Assembly (NCBI GenBank): GCA_004296145.1
Contig: SEBM01000080.1
Coordinates: 1 to 11,306, forward strand
Direction of reading: 5' to 3'
DNA from: Flavobacterium sp.
GTDB taxonomy: Bacteria > Bacteroidota > Bacteroidia > Flavobacteriales > Flavobacteriaceae
Length of the DNA stretch: 11,306 nt
The notes beneath the pieces were generated by a model. That model saw nothing but the letters and a program-made list of their open reading frames with translations, had not been told where the DNA came from and ran no database searches. The position numbers and the translations under genes were made by a program. Shown here piece after piece: positions 1-6,834 of the stretch; position 1 is the stretch's first letter, and every line of letters begins with the position of its first letter.

Positions 1-382
1 AAATTAATTCTAATAACGGCTTTTAGTTAATTTTTATCAATTATTAACATATACCTCTTTTAAAAACAAACATTATAAAATCACTTTTATTGCATTTTAT
101 AAGATATTTTTTATCTCAAGAATCAAAGTGATGTCAAATTCTCACATAAATTTACTTTTTATTAAGCGAATAACAAAATAAAATACTGTTAAAATTTAAA
201 TCTTTACATCACTAAATCAAGAGCTTAACAAAATTTTAAACTTGAAACACAGCTAATTATGAGAATTAAAACGTTTTCGTAAAAACAAAGCAGAATAATT
301 CAGCCTGCAAGAACAGGAACTATTCGCATGCAGCATAAAACAAAGGAAGCATCTATTAAATTAAAGTTGTAAAATGAAGACT
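1..382. other. Gene-free AT-rich stretch downstream of the flippase gene
   Basis: This region lies 3' of the flippase gene. I see no open reading frame with a credible start and protein-like composition on either strand, no clear intrinsic terminator (no GC-rich stem followed by a T-run) and no TAnnTTTG promoter element. The only structured bits are a 10-bp palindrome AAAACGTTTT at 268-277 and a widely spaced 8-bp inverted repeat (127-134 with 206-213). Both could arise by chance in DNA this AT-rich. Confidence 0.5.
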
Positions 383-1855
383 TTAAGAAATTGTAATTCC
401 TATTTTCTTAAAAAGGCCTCTAATAACCTGATTAATTTCTGGTGAGATATTAAACTTATAATTAAAGTACACATAAAAAACAGTAACAATAATAGATTTT
501 AAGGCAATACTTATAAGTTGGTAAAAAGGAAATTCCCAAAAATAAAATAGTAAAAACAAAGCAAATGTCAGCAGCGTAGAATGTATCGTCTGTTTTGTAA
601 AAGGATACAAATGAAGTTTTTTGACAACAAACTGTAATTTGGCTAAACTATATAATGTTATAGATAACAAAGTAGCAAAAGCAGAACCAAAAATACCCCA
701 AATCGGTATAAATATCATATTTAAAATGAAAGTCAGAAAAACTAACATTAATCCTAAATACAACACCATTCTATAATACTTTGTATTAAATATAATAGCG
801 TTATTATTCCCTAAAATTAAATCAAAATACTTTGACATTCCAATCATGAAAACTACTGGGATTCCGCCGCTGTATTCCTTAGGAACCAATTCATACAACT
901 GATTGATATTTACAAAAATACACAGCATAACAAAACCGCCAACGAACTGTAAATTGATAGAGGTTTTTTTATATAATGAATTTAGTTCGTCGTGTTTGTT
1001 TTCGTGCATTAGTTTTGCCGTAATCGGATATACGATCTGATGCATTGCACGACTCGGAACAGAAATTACCAACGCTATATAAGTTGCCACAGAATAGTAA
1101 GCAATGTTCTCAATTTTCATATACTGATTCAGCATCAGTTTGTCACCATCTAATAGCAAATTAGCAACGCTTCCTGACAAAATAATAAAGAAGGTATATT
1201 CCATCACATCCTTCACATTTTGAGGAATATTGATTTGAAATTTGGGCTTTTTAATGTAGAACGCATAAAGCATAGTGATGATAAAAGCCAAAAAATAAAT
1301 TACTGCGGTTACATAAATAAACTCAACTAATGTTATCCAGTGAAAATATAATCCAACCAATGAAAAAGACGATAATAATCTCAGTCCGACTTCCTTAATA
1401 AAATTTCCAAAAACAGAATGCATGTGTACTCTTGCCCAAGCATAAAAAATCTCAAAATAGGCCATACAAATACCTATAAACGGAATAAGAAGCATAAATT
1501 CTTTTACCACAGGATTTTCTTTGGAAACAAAGGCCGTAATATCATCAAAGAAGAACAAACCAACAATTCCTAAAGGAAAACACATTAAAATAGGAAACAA
1601 GGCCGTAAAAGAGAGAAATTGCTCCCGCTCTTGTTCTGTTTTATATTGAGAGTAAAATTTAACTAAGGTATTTTGCATTCCGATAGCAAACAAAGGCATG
1701 ATAACATTTGCTGCAGAAAGGATATAATTTGTTAATGCATAATATGTTGCACCCAAAAAAACAGGATATAAATAAAGTGTATTGATAGCTCCAATTCCGA
1801 AGCCTATATAAGTAATAATGGTGTTTTTAAAAGACTGGTTTAAGACAATACCCAT
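383..1855 (-). CDS. Polysaccharide/lipid-linked oligosaccharide flippase (MATE/MOP superfamily, Wzx-like)
   Basis: This is a predicted inner-membrane flippase moving a lipid-linked glycan or similar precursor across the cytoplasmic membrane. The 490-residue protein is almost entirely hydrophobic helices, fitting the usual 12-14 segments and length of the Wzx/polysaccharide-synthesis family. It begins with an ordered N-terminal helix (residues about 10-30, TYIGFGIGAINTLYLYP) and has a LLLDGDKLML loop near 233-242. The C-terminal polysaccharide-synthase-like half includes the NMIFIPIWGIFGSAFAT segment (379-395), where this family has a helix break rich in Gly and Pro. The ATG at 1855 is preferred because the first transmembrane segment follows directly. 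It lies 38 bases downstream of the glycosyltransferase stop on the same strand, so co-transcription is likely. The substrate is unknown; the neighbouring glycosyltransferase and YfhO protein suggest an envelope glycan. Family assignment is firm, substrate is inference. Confidence 0.87.
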   Translation of the reverse strand: MGIVLNQSFKNTIITYIGFGIGAINTLYLYPVFLGATYYALTNYILSAANVIMPLFAIGMQNTLVKFYSQYKTEQEREQFLSFTALFPILMCFPLGIVGLFFFDDITAFVSKENPVVKEFMLLIPFIGICMAYFEIFYAWARVHMHSVFGNFIKEVGLRLLSSFSLVGLYFHWITLVEFIYVTAVIYFLAFIITMLYAFYIKKPKFQINIPQNVKDVMEYTFFIILSGSVANLLLDGDKLMLNQYMKIENIAYYSVATYIALVISVPSRAMHQIVYPITAKLMHENKHDELNSLYKKTSINLQFVGGFVMLCIFVNINQLYELVPKEYSGGIPVVFMIGMSKYFDLILGNNNAIIFNTKYYRMVLYLGLMLVFLTFILNMIFIPIWGIFGSAFATLLSITLYSLAKLQFVVKKLHLYPFTKQTIHSTLLTFALFLLFYFWEFPFYQLISIALKSIIVTVFYVYFNYKFNISPEINQVIRGLFKKIGITIS

Positions 1856-1893
1856 TTTTGATTTTAGATTGTAAAGTTCAGGTTTGATTTAGC

Positions 1894-3180
1894 TTATTGG
1901 CTAATCAATTGTACTAATTGTTTGGTTAGGTTTTTTCTTGAATATTGTTGTAAACCAACGCCATTAGCTTGTAATTTTCCTTCCAAAAACTGATTATAAA
2001 AGTCCAAAATTACACTTTTTAATTTCGCTTTTTCAGAATAATCAAAAAATACTCCTGTATTTGTCTCCTTTATAATATCTGCAAAATCAGATCCTTGTGG
2101 TCCAATCGCAATTATCGGTCGATTTGAGACCATATATTCAAACAATTTTCCTGGAATAATACTTTTTGTGTCTTCTGAATTAATTTCGATAAGAAGCAAA
2201 ACCTGTGATTTCTTCTGATGTGCAATCGCTTCATGATGCGAAACATAGCCAAGAAGATTTAAATAATCATTGAGTTTGAATTCAGAAACAGAATCTAACA
2301 CTTCCTGACTTACAGCACCTATCAATTTAATTTCTAAATAGTTTTTAAGACTTGGAATTTCATTTAATAATTCAACAAGCGTTTCCCACAAAAACTGCGG
2401 ATTTCTATCTGATAAAAAAGAACCAATATGCGCCAAAGTAAATTTGGTATCTAAAGTTTGTTTCTCAACATTCTCAATATCATAACCATTTGTAATTACC
2501 GAAATTGGCTTGTTTGTAATAGCCTGAAATTCGGTTTTGGTAGTTTTACTGGTTACAATAATGGTATCGGCAGAATTAAGCACTTTATGTTCTAATCTCT
2601 TATGTTTATTTGCAGCATAAGATGACAATAATAATGCTTTATGATAACCAATCGTAGTCCACGGATCTCGGAAATCTGCAAACCATTTTACATCTAATTT
2701 TTGTTTTAATTCTAAACCAATTAAATGCAAACTATGAGGCGGACCAGAAGTGACAATCGTATCAATATTATTTTCTTTAATATATTTTTCGAGGTAAGAA
2801 ACAGAAGGTTTCACCCATAAAACACGTGCATCCGGAATAAAGAGATTTCCTCTCACCCAAAGAAAAAGTTTATCAAGAAAGCCCTGTTTTTTCTTATTAG
2901 GCATAATTCCTGACGCAATTTTTTTGGTTTTATTTTTAGAAAAAACCGAAGCTAACTGATAAGGCTCCAGAATTTTATTTTTAAGAATAATTACTTTATC
3001 TGAAATTTCGCTGACCAAACCTTCATCAACAATCGGATAAGTTGGATTTTCGGGAACATAAACAATTGGCTGAATATTAAATTCAGGAAGATATTTTACA
3101 AATTTTAACCAGCGCTGCACACCAGGACCTCCTGCCGGCGGGAAATAATAAGTAATGATTAAGAGTTTTTTTTGTTCCAA
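1894..3180 (-). CDS. Glycosyltransferase, family 4-like (GT-B fold)
   Basis: This is a predicted cytoplasmic or membrane-associated GT-B glycosyltransferase adding a sugar from an activated donor to an envelope acceptor. Visible landmarks are the N-terminal Rossmann strand LLIITYYFPP (6-15) followed by the glycine loop PPAGGPGVQR (14-23), the acceptor-side motifs TSGPPHS (144-150) and DFRDPW (169-174), the start of the C-terminal domain at HIGSF (251-255), and the donor-binding KLFEYMVSNRPIIAIG block (345-360), in which E348 belongs to the conserved glutamate region. Its 428 residues are normal for the family. The start codon is TTG (complement of 3178-3180): an in-frame TAA lies 9 bases upstream, and the next in-frame ATG would remove the Rossmann strand and glycine loop. 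It follows the nucleotidyltransferase gene by 29 bases and precedes the flippase by 38. Donor and acceptor cannot be read from sequence. Confidence 0.88.
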   Translation of the reverse strand: MEQKKLLIITYYFPPAGGPGVQRWLKFVKYLPEFNIQPIVYVPENPTYPIVDEGLVSEISDKVIILKNKILEPYQLASVFSKNKTKKIASGIMPNKKKQGFLDKLFLWVRGNLFIPDARVLWVKPSVSYLEKYIKENNIDTIVTSGPPHSLHLIGLELKQKLDVKWFADFRDPWTTIGYHKALLLSSYAANKHKRLEHKVLNSADTIIVTSKTTKTEFQAITNKPISVITNGYDIENVEKQTLDTKFTLAHIGSFLSDRNPQFLWETLVELLNEIPSLKNYLEIKLIGAVSQEVLDSVSEFKLNDYLNLLGYVSHHEAIAHQKKSQVLLLIEINSEDTKSIIPGKLFEYMVSNRPIIAIGPQGSDFADIIKETNTGVFFDYSEKAKLKSVILDFYNQFLEGKLQANGVGLQQYSRKNLTKQLVQLISQ

Positions 3181-3209
3181 TTTATTTTATTTCTTATACA
3201 AAACCAATG

Positions 3210-3683
3210 TTAGACTTTGTCATCTGTGTCTTTATTTAACTTATCTAACTCTTCAATATCTAAAATATCCTTTGGTCTGTTTGCTGCTTTTTTACTGATA
3301 ATTAAATTCTCATAATCAATAAAATAAACAGGTGTTTCTCCTATCATTATAACTGTTGCATCATCCAGAAGAGAAGTAAAAGACTTGTCTTCTAAGCCTT
3401 TCACTGTAGTCATAACATCTAACCGTAAACCATAGTTTAAACTGAAGTCTGTCCATCCAGGAATAAACTGCATCGTTTCGATTGTTTCGAAATCACCCAA
3501 ATTGATAGATTTTAAGGCTCTTCTAAGATTTATGCGATTTTCAATAGTATCTTCTAGATAAATATCAATATCTCCAGTATTACGGTTATATCCATAAATA
3601 TTTACTGCAAATCCTCCAATAGTTATGTATTTAACTTTGTTTTCAAAAAAACTATTCCAAATCGCAACTATTTGCTCATTCAT
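3210..3683 (-). CDS. Small nucleotidyltransferase-fold protein (DUF6036/AbiEii-like, possible toxin-antitoxin component)
   Basis: A 157-residue protein with the core signature of the polymerase-beta-like nucleotidyltransferase superfamily: GGFAVNIYG (23-31), the metal-binding pair D38 and D40 in TGDIDIY, and a third acidic residue D89 in LRLDVMT. The C-terminal segment with NLIISKKAANRPKDILDIEEL (126-146) is typical of small stand-alone nucleotidyltransferases whose K and RPKD residues help bind nucleotide. All key acidic residues are present, so it may be active, transferring a nucleotide to a protein or RNA. Such proteins occur as toxins (AbiEii/MenT) or as antitoxins (MNT of HEPN-MNT), so its role is open. 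Its ATG directly abuts the TAG of the upstream 54-residue gene, a strong sign of translational coupling. It interrupts an otherwise coherent envelope-glycan gene row. Fold is confident, function is inference. Confidence 0.8.
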   Translation of the reverse strand: MNEQIVAIWNSFFENKVKYITIGGFAVNIYGYNRNTGDIDIYLEDTIENRINLRRALKSINLGDFETIETMQFIPGWTDFSLNYGLRLDVMTTVKGLEDKSFTSLLDDATVIMIGETPVYFIDYENLIISKKAANRPKDILDIEELDKLNKDTDDKV

Positions 3684-3848
3684 CTATTTTTTAGATTGTA
3701 ATTTATGTGCAGTTTTAAGCATATGCGATACTTCTATAATAGCCATAAGTCTTTCCAGTCTTTCGAGATAAGAAAGCGATTTTATCTCAGCTATTCTTTT
3801 GGCTTCCAATTCTTGTGGCGAACCAAAACTCAACACGCTTGTTTTCAT
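3684..3848 (-). CDS. 54-residue helical partner protein of the nucleotidyltransferase
   Basis: A short gene supported by context. It starts with ATG (complement of 3846-3848), and its TAG (complement of 3684-3686) is immediately followed by the ATG of the nucleotidyltransferase gene with no spacing. A perfect TAnnTTTG promoter element sits 24 bases upstream of the start. The product begins MKTSVLSFGSPQELEAKRIA, continues with a charged amphipathic helix around LSYLERLERLMAIIEV (24-39), and ends in a Lys-rich tail. There is no signal peptide or membrane segment. From memory, Bacteroidota nucleotidyltransferases of this type often follow a small protein with a similar 'F-x-S-x-x-E ... LS-x-x-E/Q-x-L' layout, usually annotated hypothetical. 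It could be the antitoxin, an adaptor, or the substrate of the nucleotidyltransferase. I assign no firm function. Confidence 0.7.
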   Translation of the reverse strand: MKTSVLSFGSPQELEAKRIAEIKSLSYLERLERLMAIIEVSHMLKTAHKLQSKK

Positions 3849-3872
3849 AATTTAAGCTTTAAATTACTATAG

Positions 3873-3880
3873 CAAATATA
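3873..3880 (-). promoter_or_regulatory. Promoter -7 element (TATATTTG) for the small-protein/nucleotidyltransferase pair
   Basis: On the minus strand the sequence reads TATATTTG, a full match to the Bacteroidota -7 consensus TAnnTTTG. It would place transcription start roughly 15-20 bases before the ATG at 3848. A TTG triplet lies only 13 bases upstream of the element, closer than the usual spacing of about 19, so the -33 contact is weak. Its position inside the 79-base gap after the YfhO gene suggests the pair has its own promoter. Confidence 0.5.
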
Positions 3881-3927
3881 CGAAATGATTTCTCAATCTT
3901 AATTTTAAAAGTCAAAACAGTAATCTG

Positions 3928-6363
3928 TTAATTTTCAATCTTAAGATTTTTTCTTTCAAAATAAATCCCACCAATCAAAAGCAATAACATTCCGATTGAA
4001 CTTCCCAAAGCAATTGTTCCACCTGTTTTCACAACCTGAGGCTCAAATTTAAATTCAATGGTATGTTTTCCCCCCGGAACTTCCATAGCTCTTAAAACAT
4101 AATCAACAGGGAAATGATCAGTTAATTTACCATCAACATAAGCATTCCAGCCATTTTTATAATACATTTCAGAAAAAACAGCTAAACCGTCTTTTGCGTT
4201 ATCAGACTGATATTTAATGTAGTTTGGTTTGTATTCTACAACTTTTATGGTTCCTGTTGTATCCCATTGTTTCTTTAAACGGGCACTTCTGAATTTACCT
4301 TCGTGTTCACGAACATTAAAAACTGCTACTTTTTTAGTATCAAGATCATCCAAAGCTTTCATGACATCATCTGGCTTGTTTACCAGTTTTAATGAACTTA
4401 CAAACCATGCATTTCCGTTTGCTTCAGGATTTATTGTCGGGATTTGATTTCCTTCTTTATCCACCTGGATTACATATTTAACGTTTAGCATATTCAGGAT
4501 TTCTAAATTACTTTTTGCATTAATTTGATAATCCATCAATTGCTGCATTCTTCTTGGTCTTACAGCGCTATATCCGCCAATTGTTTTATGAAAGTAAGAA
4601 GATCTTCCCTGCAATTGTCCCTGAACATCAAAAACACGATAAACCGAATTATCTTTTAAGATTTCAGAATCTGTTGGCGTTTCCTGAAATGGAGCCGCAA
4701 TTTGTACAGGACTTACAAAGTCTTTAGCAGAAACATATTTTTTATCTACAAAAAACAAATCGAAGATCATTAAAAGACCTACTATTATTAAGGTAGTATT
4801 TTGAGAGAATTTATTTTTGACAAATAACCAAAGAATTCCGAAAGTTACTATTATAAAAAATCCTGATCTTAATAAATCTGCAGAATAAAGACTTTTTCTG
4901 TCTTCTTTTAAAACATCAATAAAGTCCTGACCATAATCTTTCAGATACATTGCATCCATCATTCCTGAAAAATGGAAAAAACTTTTAGCAAATAACAAAA
5001 TCAATAAAACTCCAAGACCAAAAACTCCTGTTTGTATTAATGCTTTTTGTTGCAGTTTTGGTTCATCTTTCGCTTTAAAAAATGATTGCAGACCCATAAC
5101 AGCCAAAACAGGAAAACATAATTCTAATATAACCTGTATAGATGAAACAGCTCTGAATTTATCATACATCGGAACGTATTCTATAAAGAAATCTGTTAAG
5201 ATTGAGAAGTTTTTACCCCATGAAAGCAATAAAGTAAACAATGCTCCCGAAAGAAATACATATTTAATTTTTCTGTCGTCAATGAATAAAGCAAGAACGG
5301 CCAAAAAGAAAACTACAACTCCTATATAAGCAGGCGCAGAAACAATTGGCTGATCTCCCCAATATGTTGGCATTCCTGATACAAAATCTTGTGCCTGTTC
5401 TACAGGAACACCATGATCAAGCATAAAGGTATACATACTGGCATCTGTACCAACATTTTCATGACTTGAACCTCCAAAAAGTCTTGGCGCGATCAAATTG
5501 AAACTTTCTGCAATTCCGTAACTATATTCTGTGATATAGTCTGTTGTCATTGCTGCCGTTGTTTCGTTTTTAGAACCATCAGGATTAAATGTCAATTCGC
5601 TTTTGTCACGTATACTGTATTTGGCATATTCGCTTGTTGCCATCAAATTTGTGGCATTGGCGCCAATGGCAAAAATTCCTGCAACGGCCAAAACTCCGAT
5701 TGAAATTAAAAGTGGTTTGTATTCTTTTTCTTTAATAAAATTAAAAGCAAAATAACCTGAAAGTATTAATAAAAAAATCAACAAATAATAGGTCATTTGA
5801 AAGTGGTTGGCATTAACCTCAAGAGCCACGGCAAACATGGTGAGCAAACCTCCCCAAACATATTTTTTCTGAAAAACCAGTATAAATCCGGCAATAACCA
5901 AAGGCATGTATGCTATAGCATGGGCTTTTGCATTATGACCAACTCCTAAAATAATAATTAAATAGGTAGAGAAACCAAAAGCAATGGCTCCTATAAATGC
6001 TTTTAACGGATCAGTTTTTAAAACTAACAATAAACCATAAAAACCTAAAAAGTATAGAAATAAATAATCTGCCGGACGCGGTAAGAAACGCAATAAATCA
6101 TCTAATTTACCTATAAAGTCATTAGGGTAATTTGCTCCAAGCTGATAGGTTGGCATTCCGCCAAAGGCAGAATTTGTCCAATATGGCTCCGAATGCTCTG
6201 CAGCTCTAAAGTCATTTTGCTCTTTTGCCATTCCGGTAAATTGTGCAATATCGGACTGGAAAATTTGTTTTCCCTGCAAAACCGGGTAAAAATAAATTAA
6301 GGAAACAAGAATAAAGCCCAGGACAACAAGGGCATGCGGATAGAATTTATTTACTATTTTCAA
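3928..6363 (-). CDS. YfhO-family polytopic membrane protein (GT-C-like glycosyltransferase candidate)
   Basis: This 811-residue inner-membrane protein has around a dozen hydrophobic helices, large extracytoplasmic loops and a C-terminal beta-rich domain, the architecture of the YfhO family. Landmarks are an acidic residue after the first helix (D38 in QSDIAQFTG), as in GT-C enzymes, the YW..SAFGGMPTYQ block (61-74), the hallmark C-terminal segment with YYKNGWNAYVDG and PGGKHTIEFKFEP (about 734-775), and a last helix at about 783-801 with a basic tail. In Firmicutes YfhO transfers sugars from a lipid carrier to lipoteichoic acid. Bacteroidota lack that polymer, so the acceptor here is unknown, perhaps a lipid, glycan or protein. 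The start is TTG (complement of 6361-6363): an in-frame TAA lies upstream with no ATG between, and the first internal ATG (codon 45) would delete the first membrane helix. It lies 52 bases downstream of the DUF4834 gene. Confidence 0.88.
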   Translation of the reverse strand: MKIVNKFYPHALVVLGFILVSLIYFYPVLQGKQIFQSDIAQFTGMAKEQNDFRAAEHSEPYWTNSAFGGMPTYQLGANYPNDFIGKLDDLLRFLPRPADYLFLYFLGFYGLLLVLKTDPLKAFIGAIAFGFSTYLIIILGVGHNAKAHAIAYMPLVIAGFILVFQKKYVWGGLLTMFAVALEVNANHFQMTYYLLIFLLILSGYFAFNFIKEKEYKPLLISIGVLAVAGIFAIGANATNLMATSEYAKYSIRDKSELTFNPDGSKNETTAAMTTDYITEYSYGIAESFNLIAPRLFGGSSHENVGTDASMYTFMLDHGVPVEQAQDFVSGMPTYWGDQPIVSAPAYIGVVVFFLAVLALFIDDRKIKYVFLSGALFTLLLSWGKNFSILTDFFIEYVPMYDKFRAVSSIQVILELCFPVLAVMGLQSFFKAKDEPKLQQKALIQTGVFGLGVLLILLFAKSFFHFSGMMDAMYLKDYGQDFIDVLKEDRKSLYSADLLRSGFFIIVTFGILWLFVKNKFSQNTTLIIVGLLMIFDLFFVDKKYVSAKDFVSPVQIAAPFQETPTDSEILKDNSVYRVFDVQGQLQGRSSYFHKTIGGYSAVRPRRMQQLMDYQINAKSNLEILNMLNVKYVIQVDKEGNQIPTINPEANGNAWFVSSLKLVNKPDDVMKALDDLDTKKVAVFNVREHEGKFRSARLKKQWDTTGTIKVVEYKPNYIKYQSDNAKDGLAVFSEMYYKNGWNAYVDGKLTDHFPVDYVLRAMEVPGGKHTIEFKFEPQVVKTGGTIALGSSIGMLLLLIGGIYFERKNLKIEN

Positions 6364-6415
6364 TTTTGGTTTGTTTAGGTTAAATGATGAATCCCTATTT
6401 ATTTAGGACACAAAC

Positions 6416-6709
6416 TTAATCTATTTCTTCGTAATCAACATAATCGCCAACCTTTTTGGTTTCCATAGGTTTTTTGGCGTTTGACATATCAATGATTATC
6501 TCATCTTTATTTGTACGCGTATTTTGCCAGTTATTACCTTGACTATATTGTTGCTGTTGTTGCTGTTGTCTCTGAAAGTTCTCTCCAGCCTGTTCAACTA
6601 CTTTCTTCATTAATATTGGAAAAAAGATTCTCGCTAAAAATTTGAAAATATAATAAAAGGCAATAATACCTAATATCCATCTTAAACCTGACATCGATGC
6701 TTCTTGCAT
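6416..6709 (-). CDS. DUF4834 family small membrane protein
   Basis: A 97-residue protein with one membrane helix (about 9-33), the conserved-looking KFLARIFFPILMKKVVEQAGENF segment spanning its cytoplasmic edge, a run of seven glutamines (48-54) and an acidic, disordered C-terminus ending DYVDYEEID. Function is unknown for the family. An in-frame ATG exists further upstream at 6793, but I chose the ATG at 6709. Members known to me begin MQEAS, the upstream extension is Phe/Ile/Asn-rich noncoding-like sequence, and a TAATTTTG promoter element lies between the two starts, so the longer form would not be fully transcribed from it. The YfhO gene follows after 52 bases, so this gene probably heads the glycan operon. 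Confidence 0.8.
   Translation of the reverse strand: MQEASMSGLRWILGIIAFYYIFKFLARIFFPILMKKVVEQAGENFQRQQQQQQQYSQGNNWQNTRTNKDEIIIDMSNAKKPMETKKVGDYVDYEEID
6548..6568. repeat. Glutamine-codon trinucleotide tract inside the DUF4834 gene
   Basis: Seven consecutive glutamine codons (CAA/CAG on the minus strand) are arranged as just over two copies of a 9-base unit (TTGTTGCTG on the plus strand). The tract encodes Q48-Q54. Length changes here would stay in frame, so it could vary between strains without breaking the gene. Confidence 0.8.
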
Positions 6710-6726
6710 AACTGTATAATTTTTTC

Positions 6727-6734
6727 CAAAATTA
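6727..6734 (-). promoter_or_regulatory. Promoter -7 element (TAATTTTG) for the DUF4834-YfhO row
   Basis: The minus strand reads TAATTTTG, matching TAnnTTTG. Transcription would start near 6720, leaving a leader of roughly 10 bases before the ATG at 6709. No convincing TTG is present at the -33 position. The element lies inside the longer alternative reading frame, which argues for the shorter start of the DUF4834 gene. Confidence 0.45.
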
Positions 6735-6788
6735 ATAAATCCATTGTTTAAAAATAAAATATGAATCTTAAATAAATAATAAAATATG

Positions 6789-6796
6789 TACATTTG
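6789..6796 (+). promoter_or_regulatory. Promoter -7 element (TACATTTG) for the outer-membrane protein gene
   Basis: TACATTTG matches the Bacteroidota -7 consensus TAnnTTTG. Transcription would begin near 6802, some 30 bases before the ATG at 6835 and after the alternative ATG at 6799. This supports the later start, which also places the signal peptide at the very N-terminus. The -33 region lacks a clear TTG at the usual distance. Confidence 0.45.
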
Positions 6797-6834
6797 AAAT
6801 GCGTTATTACTTTTTAATCCCCAAAAATAAATGT

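Noticed and set aside
127..213. Inverted repeat AGTGATGT / ACATCACT with 71 bases between the arms
   Set aside because: An 8-base match over a 382-base AT-rich stretch is expected about once by chance, and the flanks do not extend the pairing.
268..277. Palindrome AAAACGTTTT as a possible operator
   Set aside because: It stands alone, far from any gene start in this window, and no promoter element is nearby.
3210..3848. Classical HEPN-MNT toxin-antitoxin pair
   Set aside because: The partner has only 54 residues and lacks the R-x4-6-H motif of HEPN toxins, so that named system does not fit even though the nucleotidyltransferase half is related.
4229..4447. Plus-strand open frame of 72 codons
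   Set aside because: It lies wholly inside the YfhO gene on the opposite strand, and its composition is that of an antisense shadow with no recognisable domain or promoter.
6710..6793. Longer N-terminus for the DUF4834 protein
   Set aside because: The extra 28 residues look like translated intergenic DNA, and the -7 element lies within them; the family normally begins MQEAS.
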